Source: Bacteroidales bacterium UBA4293
Lineage (GTDB): Bacteria > Bacteroidota > Bacteroidia > Bacteroidales > Bacteroidaceae
DNA length: 64,000 bases
Assembly: GCA_002395835.1 (NCBI GenBank)
Contig: DGVD01000016.1
Location: forward strand, 5,615-69,614
Direction: 5' to 3'
Part shown: in pieces, positions 22,680 to 31,651 of the stretch
Numbering within the stretch: the first letter of the stretch is position 1
How the letters are laid out: each line of letters opens with the position of its first letter
Position numbers and translations under genes: made by a program
Notes under the pieces: model-generated
Told to the model about the DNA's origin: nothing
The model's input: the letters and a program-made list of their open reading frames with translations, nothing else
Databases searched by the model: none

Positions 22680-25037
22680 TTATTTCTTAATGAACTCCTG
22701 AGCTTTCAATGCTTGGTTCACCTTAGTGCTCTTAGCTGCAACTTCAGTTTCTACTGTAGCCTTGATGTCACGGCTTGATGCACCAATCAAGAACTTGTAA
22801 GTACCAGCCTCAACTTCCCAAGAATTGCTCTCTTCTACAAATGATGCCAAATCAGCTGCATTGACAACCATAGTAAGAGTCTCTGATTCACCTGGCTTCA
22901 AAGATTTAGTCTTAGCAAATGCCTTCAACTCCTTAACTGGCTTATCCAACTGAGATGCTGGAGCAGATGCATATACCTGAACTACTTCCTTACCTTCAGC
23001 CTTACCAGTGTTCTTAACAGTTACACTAACGCTAATCTTGTCACCTTCAGCCTTTACAGCAGCATCGCTATATTCAAATGTAGTATAGCTCAAACCATAA
23101 CCGAATGGATAGCTTACATTCATATTCTGCTTGTCGAACCAACGATAACCTACATAAATGCCTTCCTCGTGATTTGAGTAATCCCAGAATTCCTTCAGAG
23201 CCTTTGCTTCAGTCTCTATAGCACCACCCATGAAAGCTGAAAGGTCAAGACCCCAGTCTTCACCACGTGGGAAGTTCTTAGTGGATGCATGGTCTTCCAA
23301 CTTGATAGGCCAAGTCTGTGGCAACTTACCTGATGGAGAAACCTTTCCGCTCAATACGTCAGCTACAGAATTACCACCTTCCTGACCTGCCTGCCATGCT
23401 AGCAGAACAGCATCTGGAGTGTTTTTCCATGAAGCAGTTTCAATAACACCACCAATGTTCAAAACTACTACAACCTTCTTACCTGCAGCATGGAACGCAC
23501 CACTTACTGCATCAATCAGAGATTTCTCTTCCTTAGAAAGATTGAAGTTGGCAGTAGTACGGTCTGCGAACTCACCAGAGATACGTCCCAGTGTGATGAT
23601 AGCCACATCATTGGATGCTACAGCTGCAGCTATATCAGCTTTAGCAGGAACAAATTCAGTAGGTAATACAGGAGGCATGAAAGCTGCCAAACGTTTTGCT
23701 GCTGGATCTTTCTCTTCTTCTTTAGCCTTTGCTGCCTTCACTTCTTCCAAATACTTCTCATATTGACCCTTCACAGCATCGTCTACAGTATAACCCACAT
23801 TCTTCAAACCTTCTACCAAGGAAACGGTATATGCACGGTTTACATTACCGGAACCAGTTCCACCTGCAATGAAATCATAAGAAGTGATACCAAACAGAGC
23901 AACTTTCTTAGTGTTTTCTGCTAATGGCAGGGTACCCTTGTTCTCTAGCAGTACCATACCTTCTGTAGCACTCTGACGGGTAACCTTAGCATGTGCCTCC
24001 AGATCTGGCTTGTTGCTGTACTTATAACCCTTGAAACGAGGAGAACGGACAATAAGCTGCAGAATACGTTTTACGTTACGATTTACATCAGCAATATCCA
24101 GTTTGCCACTCTTTACACCCTCTACAATGTCAGTATATTGGGTAATACGACCTGGCTGAAGCATGTCATTTCCTGCTACTACCTGAGCTACGGCATCCTT
24201 ACCACCGAACCAGTCTGTCATAACTGTGCCTTTGAAGCCCCAGTCACCACGAAGAACATCTTCTATCAAATCCTTGGATTCAGAAGTGTATGTTCCATTC
24301 AGGTAATTGTATGAAGTCATGACTGTCCAAGGATCTGATTCCTTTACAGCAATCTCAAAACCTTTCAGGTAAATCTCACGAAGAGCACGAGTCCCTACAA
24401 TGGCATTGGTACCTGTACGATTAGTCTCCTGAGAGTTTACAGCAAAGTGCTTGATGGAAGTACCTACACCATTGCTCTGTACACCACGTACATAAGCAGC
24501 AGCAGTCTTACCAGTCAGGACTGGATCCTCTGAATAATACTCAAAGTTACGGCCATTCAGTGGGTTACGATGAATGTTCATACCTGGAGCCAACAAAACA
24601 TCAGCACCATACTCCAAAACTTCATTACCGATAGCCTTACCTACCTCTTCTACCAACTCCTGGTTCCAAGTAGATGACAACAAACTACCGATTGGGAAGT
24701 GAGTACAATAATAGGTATTCTCATCACCCTCACGAGTAGGGTTAATGCGAAGTCCTGCAGGGCCATCAGACAAAACTACGGCAGGAATGCCCAAACGTGG
24801 AATAGCATGGGTAGAACCTGCTGCACCTGGAACCAAGTCAGCACTTTCACCGATGGTAGCAGTCAAGTTTAAGGTATCCTGACGATCCATACCTACACCT
24901 GTAATGAGAAGGGCCTTCTCTTCAAGAGTCATAGCCTCAACAATTTCGTCAATGTTGTTCTCATTCAGCTTCAAATCGCCAGAAGCGCAGCTAGCCAATA
25001 AAGCTATTGCTGCCAAGGACATCATTTGCTTTTTCAT
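22680..25037 (-). CDS. GH3 beta-glucosidase lipoprotein (copy 2)
   Basis: 785-residue GH3 enzyme anchored as a lipoprotein: MKKQMMSLAAIALLASCASG ends in the lipobox LASC with Cys at residue 17. TIM barrel with KHFAVNSQETNRTG and the nucleophile Asp in GFKGTVMTDWFGG near residue 275, alpha/beta sandwich (VAIITLGRISGEFADR) with a charged insert (EVKAAKAKEEEKDPAAKRLA) and a C-terminal fibronectin III-like domain. Unlike copies 1 and 4, its codon usage is ordinary and its 3' end is not shared with them at the DNA level. Likely cleaves beta-glucosides outside or in the periplasm; the exact linkage is unknown. Confidence 0.93.
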   Translation of the reverse strand: MKKQMMSLAAIALLASCASGDLKLNENNIDEIVEAMTLEEKALLITGVGMDRQDTLNLTATIGESADLVPGAAGSTHAIPRLGIPAVVLSDGPAGLRINPTREGDENTYYCTHFPIGSLLSSTWNQELVEEVGKAIGNEVLEYGADVLLAPGMNIHRNPLNGRNFEYYSEDPVLTGKTAAAYVRGVQSNGVGTSIKHFAVNSQETNRTGTNAIVGTRALREIYLKGFEIAVKESDPWTVMTSYNYLNGTYTSESKDLIEDVLRGDWGFKGTVMTDWFGGKDAVAQVVAGNDMLQPGRITQYTDIVEGVKSGKLDIADVNRNVKRILQLIVRSPRFKGYKYSNKPDLEAHAKVTRQSATEGMVLLENKGTLPLAENTKKVALFGITSYDFIAGGTGSGNVNRAYTVSLVEGLKNVGYTVDDAVKGQYEKYLEEVKAAKAKEEEKDPAAKRLAAFMPPVLPTEFVPAKADIAAAVASNDVAIITLGRISGEFADRTTANFNLSKEEKSLIDAVSGAFHAAGKKVVVVLNIGGVIETASWKNTPDAVLLAWQAGQEGGNSVADVLSGKVSPSGKLPQTWPIKLEDHASTKNFPRGEDWGLDLSAFMGGAIETEAKALKEFWDYSNHEEGIYVGYRWFDKQNMNVSYPFGYGLSYTTFEYSDAAVKAEGDKISVSVTVKNTGKAEGKEVVQVYASAPASQLDKPVKELKAFAKTKSLKPGESETLTMVVNAADLASFVEESNSWEVEAGTYKFLIGASSRDIKATVETEVAAKSTKVNQALKAQEFIKK

Positions 25038-25086
25038 AAAATTTGTTTAAAGTCGTTTTAAAGATGAATAAATATTTTCACGGTTG

Positions 25087-25094
25087 CAAATATA
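25087..25094 (-). promoter_or_regulatory. Promoter -7 box for GH3 copy 2
   Basis: The plus strand reads CAAATATA, TATATTTG on the minus strand, 50 bases upstream of the ATG. Confidence 0.5.
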
Positions 25095-25168
25095 ATTTAT
25101 TTCTTTGACTTTTATCTCCCTCCTTATTCAAAATCAACATAAAATTTTGAAATCTAAAATTATTATTG

Positions 25169-25176
25169 CATCTTTG
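25169..25176 (+). promoter_or_regulatory. Probable promoter -7 box for the DUF4254-GT9-acyltransferase operon
   Basis: CATCTTTG, one base off the TAnnTTTG consensus, 33 bases upstream of the ATG at 25210. Confidence 0.4.
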
Positions 25177-25209
25177 CATAAATAATAACTATAAAAAGAA
25201 CTAACACTT

Positions 25210-25815
25210 ATGACTTTTACAGAACTATGCAAGCCCATTTTTGAGCAGTCCATCAATGATTATCATAAGACTGACGACGTGAACACCCCTATCCAGAACC
25301 CATTTGAGATGAAGACTATCGAGTACTATCTCTATCTTAAAAATTGGATAGATACTGTTCAATGGCATTTTGAAGATATTATCCGTGACCCGAACATAGA
25401 TCCTGTTGAAGCACTGACCTTGAAACGGCGTATAGACAAGTCTAATCAAGACAGAACCGATTTGGTAGAACTCATCGACAGCTATTTCCTGGATAAGTAT
25501 AAAGAGGTAAAAGTAGCACCCGATGCTACCATAAACACAGAAAGTCCAGCCTGGGCTATCGACCGTCTTTCTATCTTGGCACTGAAAATCTATCACATGA
25601 ACGAAGAAGTGAAACGAACAGATGTCACTCCTGAACATCATGCTCAGTGCGAGAAGAAACTGAACGTCCTGCTGGAACAGCAAAAGGATCTTTCTACTGC
25701 CATCGACCAGTTAATTGCAGATATTGAGGCTGGCAAAAAGTACATGAAAGTTTACAAGCAGATGAAGATGTACAATGATCCGAATCTGAACCCTGTACTT
25801 TATGGCAAAAAATAA
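25210..25815 (+). CDS. DUF4254 domain-containing protein
   Basis: A 201-residue, mostly helical cytoplasmic protein without signal or membrane segments. The regions IEYYLYLKNWIDTVQWHFED, IDKSNQDRTDLVELIDSYF and NTESPAWAIDRLSILALKIY match what I know of DUF4254, a Bacteroidetes family found next to LPS glycosyltransferases. Its stop codon directly abuts the ATG of the GT9 gene, so the genes are translationally linked. A role in outer-membrane glycolipid assembly is inferred from neighbours only. Confidence 0.8.
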   Translation: MTFTELCKPIFEQSINDYHKTDDVNTPIQNPFEMKTIEYYLYLKNWIDTVQWHFEDIIRDPNIDPVEALTLKRRIDKSNQDRTDLVELIDSYFLDKYKEVKVAPDATINTESPAWAIDRLSILALKIYHMNEEVKRTDVTPEHHAQCEKKLNVLLEQQKDLSTAIDQLIADIEAGKKYMKVYKQMKMYNDPNLNPVLYGKK

Positions 25816-26814
25816 ATGGCCAAGATACTAGTTGTCCGTTTCTCAGCTCTAGGTGATGTAGTCATGACTGTACCTATCGTATATGCCCTGGCTACTCAAT
25901 ACCCTCAGCATCAGATTACAGTGCTGAGCAGAAAAAGGATGGCTGTGTATTTTAACCATCTCCCAGAAAATGTATCATTTAAGGGCATAGACCTGAATAG
26001 CTACAAAGGCTTTTCAGGTCTGCTCCGTCTATACTGGGAACTAAGGAAAGAACATTTCGACTATGTAGCAGATTTCCATGATGTCCTGCGAACTAAGGTT
26101 GTCCGTTTTTGCTTCTGGATAACAGGTACACCTGTCCAGCATATTTTTAAAGGAAGGAAAGAGAAAAAGGAATTAACCAGGGAAGAAGGAAAAAGGAAGA
26201 TTCAACTAAAAACTTCTTTCCAACGCTATGCTGACGTATTAGAGCGTTTAGGTTTTCCCATCCAACAAAATTACAAGGCTTGGAAACATCCCCGTCCATC
26301 CAACCTCGAACAAGAAAACTGGATAGGCATTGCACCTTTTGCAGCACATACCGGAAAAGTCTATCCGCTGGATAAGATGAAAGAAATCACCAGGGCCTTG
26401 ACTTCAAACCCTAAAAACAAAGTATACCTTTTTGGTGGTGGGGAAAAAGAGCAAAAGATTTGCCAAGACTGGGAAAATGAAATACCTGGAACCATTTCCG
26501 TTATTGGGAAACTGAAGCAAGATGAAGAGCTAAACCTGATAAGTCAACTCGATGTCATGGTTTCTATGGACTCTGCCAATATGCACATGGCTTCACTAGT
26601 AGGAACACCTGTAGTTTCTATCTGGGGAGCCACCCATCCTTTTGCAGGATTTATGGGATGGGGACAAGATCCCAATAATGCCATCCAATTAGATATGGAT
26701 TGCCGTCCGTGCTCTATTTTTGGAAACAAACCCTGCAAAAGAGGTGACTACGCCTGCCTGAACGGCATTAGCCCTAAACAAGTGCTTGAACATATAGAAG
26801 CCTTATTGAAATGA
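25816..26814 (+). CDS. Glycosyltransferase family 9 (heptosyltransferase-like)
   Basis: 332-residue GT-B enzyme of the LPS heptosyltransferase type acting on the inner face of the cytoplasmic membrane. The N-terminus KILVVRFSALGDVVMTVPIV carries the family's RxSxxGDV motif, and the donor site appears as VSMDSANMHMASLVGTPVVS followed by WGATHPFAG. A cysteine-rich tail (CRPCSIFGNKPCKRGDYACL) is common in this Bacteroidetes branch. The last 4 bases overlap the next gene. The sugar (heptose or another) cannot be told by eye. Confidence 0.88.
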   Translation: MAKILVVRFSALGDVVMTVPIVYALATQYPQHQITVLSRKRMAVYFNHLPENVSFKGIDLNSYKGFSGLLRLYWELRKEHFDYVADFHDVLRTKVVRFCFWITGTPVQHIFKGRKEKKELTREEGKRKIQLKTSFQRYADVLERLGFPIQQNYKAWKHPRPSNLEQENWIGIAPFAAHTGKVYPLDKMKEITRALTSNPKNKVYLFGGGEKEQKICQDWENEIPGTISVIGKLKQDEELNLISQLDVMVSMDSANMHMASLVGTPVVSIWGATHPFAGFMGWGQDPNNAIQLDMDCRPCSIFGNKPCKRGDYACLNGISPKQVLEHIEALLK

Positions 26815-27728
26815 AGATTACCTATTATATAATTGGAGGAATTTGGTGGCTGCTATCTTTGTTGCCACTGAAGATTCTTTACTTGCTCTCTGACATGCTG
26901 TATGTTTTGGTTCATCATGTCATAGGCTATAGGAAGAAGATTGTACGCAAGAACCTTACTAACTCCTTCCCAGAGAAAAGCCTCGATGAAATCAAACAAA
27001 TAGAAAAAGGTTTCTACCATTTCTTCTGCGATTATATTGTGGAAACCATAAAGCAATTCTCCATTTCAAAGGAAGAGATGAAAAGACGCATGGTAATCTC
27101 GGGAGTAGAAGAAATGAAAGACCGAATGGAAAAAGAGAACAAGACATTCTGCTTTATCTATTTGGGGCATTTTTGCAACTGGGAATGGATAGCGTCACTC
27201 CCCTATTGGGTACCCAATGATATACTTTGCGCACAAATCTATCATCCTCTTTACAATAAAGCTTTTGATAAATTGTTCTTACGGATCAGAAACAAATTTG
27301 GTGGGGAATGCATTCCGATGAAAGAAACCTTACGTAGAATTATTGAGCTACGAAGAGCCAAACAAAAAACCATTATCGGTTTCATCTCAGATCAGGCTCC
27401 TAAATGGAACAGCATCCACCATTTCGTGGATTTTCTGAACCAAGAAACTCCAGTCTTCATCGGTACAGAGAAAATTGCCAAGCAAGTGGACGCCCTAGTC
27501 TATTATGGAGACGTAAGACGTGTAAAAAGAGGATTCTACACTTGTGAGTTTAAACCCATGGCCGAAAAGCCGGTCAAGGAGATTCCCGACTGGGAGTTGA
27601 CCGACGCTTATGCGCATCTGCTGGAAGAGATGATATCCCGGCATCCCAACTTCTGGCTTTGGAGTCACAATCGTTGGAAACGTACGAAAGAGGAATGGTT
27701 AAGAAGAAAGGCGGAATCTTTATCTTGA
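26811..27728 (+). CDS. Lipid A biosynthesis lauroyl/myristoyl-type acyltransferase (LpxL/HtrB family)
   Basis: 305-residue inner-membrane acyltransferase adding a secondary acyl chain to Kdo-lipid A. N-terminal membrane helix (YYIIGGIWWLLSLLPLKILY) and the catalytic HX4E motif in YLGHFCNWEW near residue 125, then GFISDQAPKWNSIHHFVDFL with the acceptor-binding region. The overlap of 4 bases with the GT9 gene shows tight coupling, which supports a joint role in LPS assembly. The acyl chain specificity is not visible. Confidence 0.9.
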   Translation: MKITYYIIGGIWWLLSLLPLKILYLLSDMLYVLVHHVIGYRKKIVRKNLTNSFPEKSLDEIKQIEKGFYHFFCDYIVETIKQFSISKEEMKRRMVISGVEEMKDRMEKENKTFCFIYLGHFCNWEWIASLPYWVPNDILCAQIYHPLYNKAFDKLFLRIRNKFGGECIPMKETLRRIIELRRAKQKTIIGFISDQAPKWNSIHHFVDFLNQETPVFIGTEKIAKQVDALVYYGDVRRVKRGFYTCEFKPMAEKPVKEIPDWELTDAYAHLLEEMISRHPNFWLWSHNRWKRTKEEWLRRKAESLS

Positions 27729-27738
27729 TTCCAGCTTC

Positions 27739-28782
27739 TTACTTTAAGCATCCCTCTAATACCTTTAGCACCAATTCCGGAGTGATTTTGCGATAACACT
27801 CTTCTGGAGACAGTTTTCCTAATTCTTCAGGAGAAAGGACATCTTCACAGCTAATGCCTACTGCTGGTATATCATTTATCGGAAGCCACATAGACTTCTG
27901 AATACCTGGAGAAAAAATGGCACAGGAAGGAGTTCCCATGGCTTGTGCTATATGACGAGCTCCACCTTCGTTTCCAAAATAGAAGCTACTGAGTTCACAA
28001 AGCAGCATCAATGCTCTCAAAGAATTGGCTTGTAAGTCTATTTTCACCTGTTCTGGACATCCTAAGCTATGATATATCTTTCTGGCATTCTCTTCTTCTT
28101 TCCCTGGAGCATAGTTGAAAACCAATTGCCAGTCGGGATGTTTCTCCATAAAGGCTTTTAAAACCTCTATCATATAATCCTCTGGGTAGCATTTATGCTC
28201 TAGTTTGGTAGTAACCCCTACTAGCATGACCGGTTTGCTGAAATCTATCCCCATGCTCTCCATATAAGTCCGATATTTATCTCGCTCCTCTTTCGTGGTA
28301 TATAATCTGAACTCATCAGTATATTTCACATCTGCTACTTTCTCAAATGGCTCAGCCAGCCAGAGATTTCTTTCCAGCATGCTAGCTTGAGATTCCTCTT
28401 TGTAGGTATCCACCAGATAGTTCAACAAGCCATGGGCATACCACTTTTTCCTACCAATACGATAAGGAGTATGAAGAGAAAAAAGAGAAAACAATAAAGT
28501 GCGGGGAGTAGAACGCATATCAATGATAGCGTCATACTTTGTGTCGTGCACCACTTTCCACACTTTCTTAACGTATGCTCTCCAGGAAGCATTTTCCTCC
28601 TTATCGAAGGTGATGACACGGTCCACATCGGGATGATATTGATATACGGGTGCTATACCTTTATTAAGAACATAATGAATCTGAGCATCCGGGAATGTTC
28701 TTTTCAAGGTAGTGCATAAACCTAAGCCCAAAACAGAATCACCAATTTGTCTGAATCTTATAATTAATATATTCATTTCCAA
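27739..28782 (-). CDS. Glycosyltransferase family 9 (second heptosyltransferase-like)
   Basis: 347-residue GT9 protein. N-terminal MNILIIRFRQIGDSVLGLGL contains the RxxxIGD motif, and the C-terminal donor site is YFGNEGGARHIAQAMGTPSC. It is convergent with the acyltransferase (10 bases between stops), so it is not in the same operon as the first GT9, but the location suggests it acts on the same LPS core. The alternative start (residue 3, MNILIIRF) is plausible. The two GT9 proteins are not close in sequence. Confidence 0.87.
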   Translation of the reverse strand: MEMNILIIRFRQIGDSVLGLGLCTTLKRTFPDAQIHYVLNKGIAPVYQYHPDVDRVITFDKEENASWRAYVKKVWKVVHDTKYDAIIDMRSTPRTLLFSLFSLHTPYRIGRKKWYAHGLLNYLVDTYKEESQASMLERNLWLAEPFEKVADVKYTDEFRLYTTKEERDKYRTYMESMGIDFSKPVMLVGVTTKLEHKCYPEDYMIEVLKAFMEKHPDWQLVFNYAPGKEEENARKIYHSLGCPEQVKIDLQANSLRALMLLCELSSFYFGNEGGARHIAQAMGTPSCAIFSPGIQKSMWLPINDIPAVGISCEDVLSPEELGKLSPEECYRKITPELVLKVLEGCLK

Positions 28783-28800
28783 CTATTCTTCTTTCTTATG

Positions 28801-28808
28801 CAAATATA
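28801..28808 (-). promoter_or_regulatory. Promoter -7 box for the second GT9 gene
   Basis: The plus strand reads CAAATATA, TATATTTG on the minus strand, 19 bases before the annotated ATG. The close distance favours one of the downstream ATG choices. Confidence 0.45.
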
Positions 28809-28992
28809 GTTCTTTTTCAAATTTGGCCCTATAAAAAACCATTTTAAATGCCCAAAATGCACATTCTTTAAGGGTTTGTGCACCTTCACAATCGATTTTT
28901 TCCCTTTTTTCTTGCGTATAATGAGAAATTGTTGTTTCTTTGCACCGCTATTTTGAAAATTCATTTAATTAACAATTTAAAAAATAAGAATT

Positions 28993-29229
28993 ATGTCTGA
29001 AATTGAATCAAGAGTTAAGGCTATTATCGTTGACAAGTTGAGCGTTGATGAGTCAGAAGTTAAGCCAGAGGCAAGCTTCACTAATGATCTGGGTGCAGAT
29101 TCTTTGGATACTGTAGAGTTGATCATGGAGTTTGAGAAGGAATTCGGTATCTCTATTCCAGATGATCAGGCTGAAAAGATCACTACTGTTGGTGATGCTA
29201 TTGCTTACATCGAAGCTAACCAGAAGTAA
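28993..29229 (+). CDS. acpP: Acyl carrier protein
   Basis: 78-residue acidic four-helix protein that carries growing acyl chains on a 4'-phosphopantetheine arm. The attachment Ser is in LGADSLDTVELIMEFEKEFG near residue 37, the invariant DSL motif. Length and composition are standard. It leads the acpP-fabF-rnc cluster typical of Bacteroidetes, 18 bases ahead of fabF. The upstream region has a TTTCTTTG sequence (28935) that only loosely resembles the promoter consensus. Confidence 0.97.
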   Translation: MSEIESRVKAIIVDKLSVDESEVKPEASFTNDLGADSLDTVELIMEFEKEFGISIPDDQAEKITTVGDAIAYIEANQK

Positions 29230-29247
29230 TATTTCCTAAATTTATAT

Positions 29248-30516
29248 ATGGAATTAAAAAGAGTTGTAGTAACAGGTCTTGGTGCAATTACTCCAGTAGG
29301 CAACAGTGTTGCTCAAGCATGGGAAAACCTTTGCAACGGAGTAAGTGGAGCAGGACCTATTACTCATTTTGACGCATCTGCATTTAAGACACAGTTTGCA
29401 TGCGAGGTTAAAGATTTCAAACCTGAAGAGTTTGGGATCGACCGTAAAGAAGGCCGTAAAATGGATCTTTACACTCAGTATGCAATTGCGGCTGCAACCC
29501 AAGCCATCACAGATTCAGGAATGGATCTTGAGACTGAAGATAAGAACCGTATAGGTGTTGTCTTCGGTGTAGGTATTGGTGGTATGCACACCTTCGAAGA
29601 GGAGGCGGGCAACTGGGCTGTTAACGGTGCTACAATGGGTCCTAAGTTTAGTCCATTTTTTATTCCTAAGATGATTGCCGACATTTGCGCTGGCCACATC
29701 TCTATAAAATATGGATTCCACGGACCTAACTATGTCACCAGTTCTGCATGTGCTTCTTCTTCCAATGCTCTAGCTGATGCTTTCAACCTGATTCGCTTGG
29801 GTAAAGCTAATGTCATCGTCAGTGGTGGTGCTGAAGCTGCTATCTACCCTCTGGGTGTGGGTGGTTTCAATGCTATGCATGCACTGTCTACACGTAACGA
29901 TGACCCTCAAGGTGCATCTCGCCCATTCTCTGCTAGCCGTGATGGTTTCGTTATGGGTGAAGGAGCTGGTTGCCTTATTCTGGAAGAATATGAGCATGCC
30001 AAAGCTCGTGGAGCAAAGATTTATGCAGAAATGGTTGGTGCCGGTATGTCTGCTGATGCACACCACTTGACCGCTTCTCATCCAGAAGGACTGGGAGCTA
30101 AGTTGGTTATGCAGAACGCTTTGGAAGATGCCGGTATGACTCCATCAGATATCGATTACATCAATGTCCACGGAACATCTACTCCTGTAGGTGATATCTC
30201 AGAGGCAAAAGCTATAAAGGACGTATTTGGTGAGGATGCTTACAAACTGAACATTTCTTCTACCAAGTCTATGACTGGCCACCTCCTTGGTGCTGCTGGT
30301 GCAGTAGAAGCTATGGTTTGCGTCCTGGCCATTAAGAATGGCATTATTCCTCCAACAATTAATCATGCTGACGATGATCAGGATGAAAATATTGACTACA
30401 ACATGAACTACACATTCAATGTAGCTCAAAAACGTGAGGTACGTGCTGCCTTGAGCAATACTTTTGGCTTTGGTGGTCACAATGCATGTGTAATCTTTAA
30501 GAAATACGCTGAATAA
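29248..30516 (+). CDS. fabF: 3-oxoacyl-[acyl-carrier-protein] synthase II
   Basis: Condenses malonyl-ACP with acyl-ACP in fatty acid elongation. 422 residues with the KAS II catalytic set: Cys in TSSACASSSNALADAFNLIR (near 164), His in NVHGTSTPVGD (near 305) and Lys-His in TKSMTGHLLGAAGAVEAM (near 335-342). N-terminal RVVVTGLGAITPVGN and C-terminal NTFGFGGHNACVIF are complete. Lies between acpP and rnc in a tight operon (2 bases to rnc). Confidence 0.97.
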   Translation: MELKRVVVTGLGAITPVGNSVAQAWENLCNGVSGAGPITHFDASAFKTQFACEVKDFKPEEFGIDRKEGRKMDLYTQYAIAAATQAITDSGMDLETEDKNRIGVVFGVGIGGMHTFEEEAGNWAVNGATMGPKFSPFFIPKMIADICAGHISIKYGFHGPNYVTSSACASSSNALADAFNLIRLGKANVIVSGGAEAAIYPLGVGGFNAMHALSTRNDDPQGASRPFSASRDGFVMGEGAGCLILEEYEHAKARGAKIYAEMVGAGMSADAHHLTASHPEGLGAKLVMQNALEDAGMTPSDIDYINVHGTSTPVGDISEAKAIKDVFGEDAYKLNISSTKSMTGHLLGAAGAVEAMVCVLAIKNGIIPPTINHADDDQDENIDYNMNYTFNVAQKREVRAALSNTFGFGGHNACVIFKKYAE

Positions 30517-30518
30517 TC

Positions 30519-31556
30519 GTGTTTTTCACTGATTTAATAGATAGAATACGACTCCCTTTCCGAAAGGATAAGGAGTCGTATTATCGTTTATATAAAATTC
30601 TGGGATTCTACCCTCATAATATCCATTACTATAAACAAGCTTTCATTCATAAATCTTCCAACAAGAAAGGGAATAAAGAGGAAAAGCTGAATAATAACGA
30701 GAGATTGGAGTTTCTGGGGGATGCCATTCTGGATGCTATTGTGGGCGACATTGTTTACCAGCATTTCCAGGGGAAACGGGAAGGTTTCCTGACGAATACA
30801 CGCAGTAAGATTGTACAGCGTGATACTCTAAATAAAATAGCCAACGAAATTGGCTTGAACAAGCTGGTAAAATATGACATGAACAACGTGTCACATAACA
30901 GCTATATGGGAGGCAATGCTTTTGAGGCACTGGTGGGCGCCGTCTATCTAGACAGAGGCTACGACTATTGCATGCGTTTCATGAGAGACAGAATTATAAA
31001 GCAACTCATCAATATCGATAAAGTAGCTTATAAGGAAGTCAACTTCAAAAGCAAAATCATAGAATGGAGCCAGAAAAATAAGGTTAAGACCCATTTCGAC
31101 CTCGTCAAGGAAACTAGAGACGAGAAAGGTGGCAGCCCTGTCTTTTATTCTGAAGTTATCATAGAGGGTATCTGCTGCGGTAAAGGAAATGGCTATTCCA
31201 AGAAAGAAAGTCAGCAACTTGCTTCAAAAGAGGCTCTTAAGAAACTCAAGAGAAATCCAAAACTCATTGATGAAATCTTCGCCATTAAGAGCCAACGCAC
31301 GGCCATGGAAGAAGAACCTACTGCCATTCCGGAAATAGAAACAAATACGGTTGAGCTGGAAGTTTCTACAGTCAAGGCTGAAGTGAAAGAGGAAACACCT
31401 GCCCTTCCAAAAGAAACTATTGAACCTGAAACCCGTAAGGAAGAAGGCTCAAATATAGATTTCGACCTCTCTGATATTTCCCTTCAGAAAAAAGAACTGA
31501 CTAAGGAAGAAATTATTGCTGCTGCAGAAGCGGCTGCGTTTGAAGGAAACGCTTAA
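30519..31556 (+). CDS. rnc: Ribonuclease III with C-terminal extension
   Basis: Endonuclease cutting double-stranded RNA (rRNA maturation, mRNA control). GTG start two bases after fabF; 345 residues. The RNase III catalytic motif NNERLEFLGDAILDAIVGD (near residue 62) is followed by the second acidic site in GNAFEALVGAVYLDRGYDY, and a dsRNA-binding domain spans about 175-245. Beyond it is an acidic, low-complexity tail of about 95 residues (EEEPTAIPEIETNTVELE onward) not found in short bacterial RNase III. The first codons form a perfect 11-bp inverted repeat (30543-30580), a possible self-target. Confidence 0.95.
   Translation: MFFTDLIDRIRLPFRKDKESYYRLYKILGFYPHNIHYYKQAFIHKSSNKKGNKEEKLNNNERLEFLGDAILDAIVGDIVYQHFQGKREGFLTNTRSKIVQRDTLNKIANEIGLNKLVKYDMNNVSHNSYMGGNAFEALVGAVYLDRGYDYCMRFMRDRIIKQLINIDKVAYKEVNFKSKIIEWSQKNKVKTHFDLVKETRDEKGGSPVFYSEVIIEGICCGKGNGYSKKESQQLASKEALKKLKRNPKLIDEIFAIKSQRTAMEEEPTAIPEIETNTVELEVSTVKAEVKEETPALPKETIEPETRKEEGSNIDFDLSDISLQKKELTKEEIIAAAEAAAFEGNA
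30543..30580 (+). promoter_or_regulatory. Strong RNA hairpin inside the start of rnc
   Basis: AATACGACTCC (30543-30553) pairs perfectly with GGAGTCGTATT (30570-30580), and the 16-base loop can form a further CTTT/AAAG stem. It covers codons 9-21 of rnc. E. coli RNase III represses itself by cutting a hairpin in its own leader, so an analogous control is a reasonable but unproven idea. Confidence 0.45.
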
Positions 31557-31615
31557 TTTAAAGTCTTGTTGGCGTTAAATATTGCCAAGATTCCCTATAT
31601 TTAAAAACTTTCCGT

Positions 31616-31623
31616 TAATTTTG
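31616..31623 (+). promoter_or_regulatory. Promoter -7 box for the GH3-auxin family gene
   Basis: TAATTTTG, matching TAnnTTTG, 28 bases before the ATG at 31652. Confidence 0.55.
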
Positions 31624-31651
31624 CAAAGAATATGTACTTAACGGAAATTCG

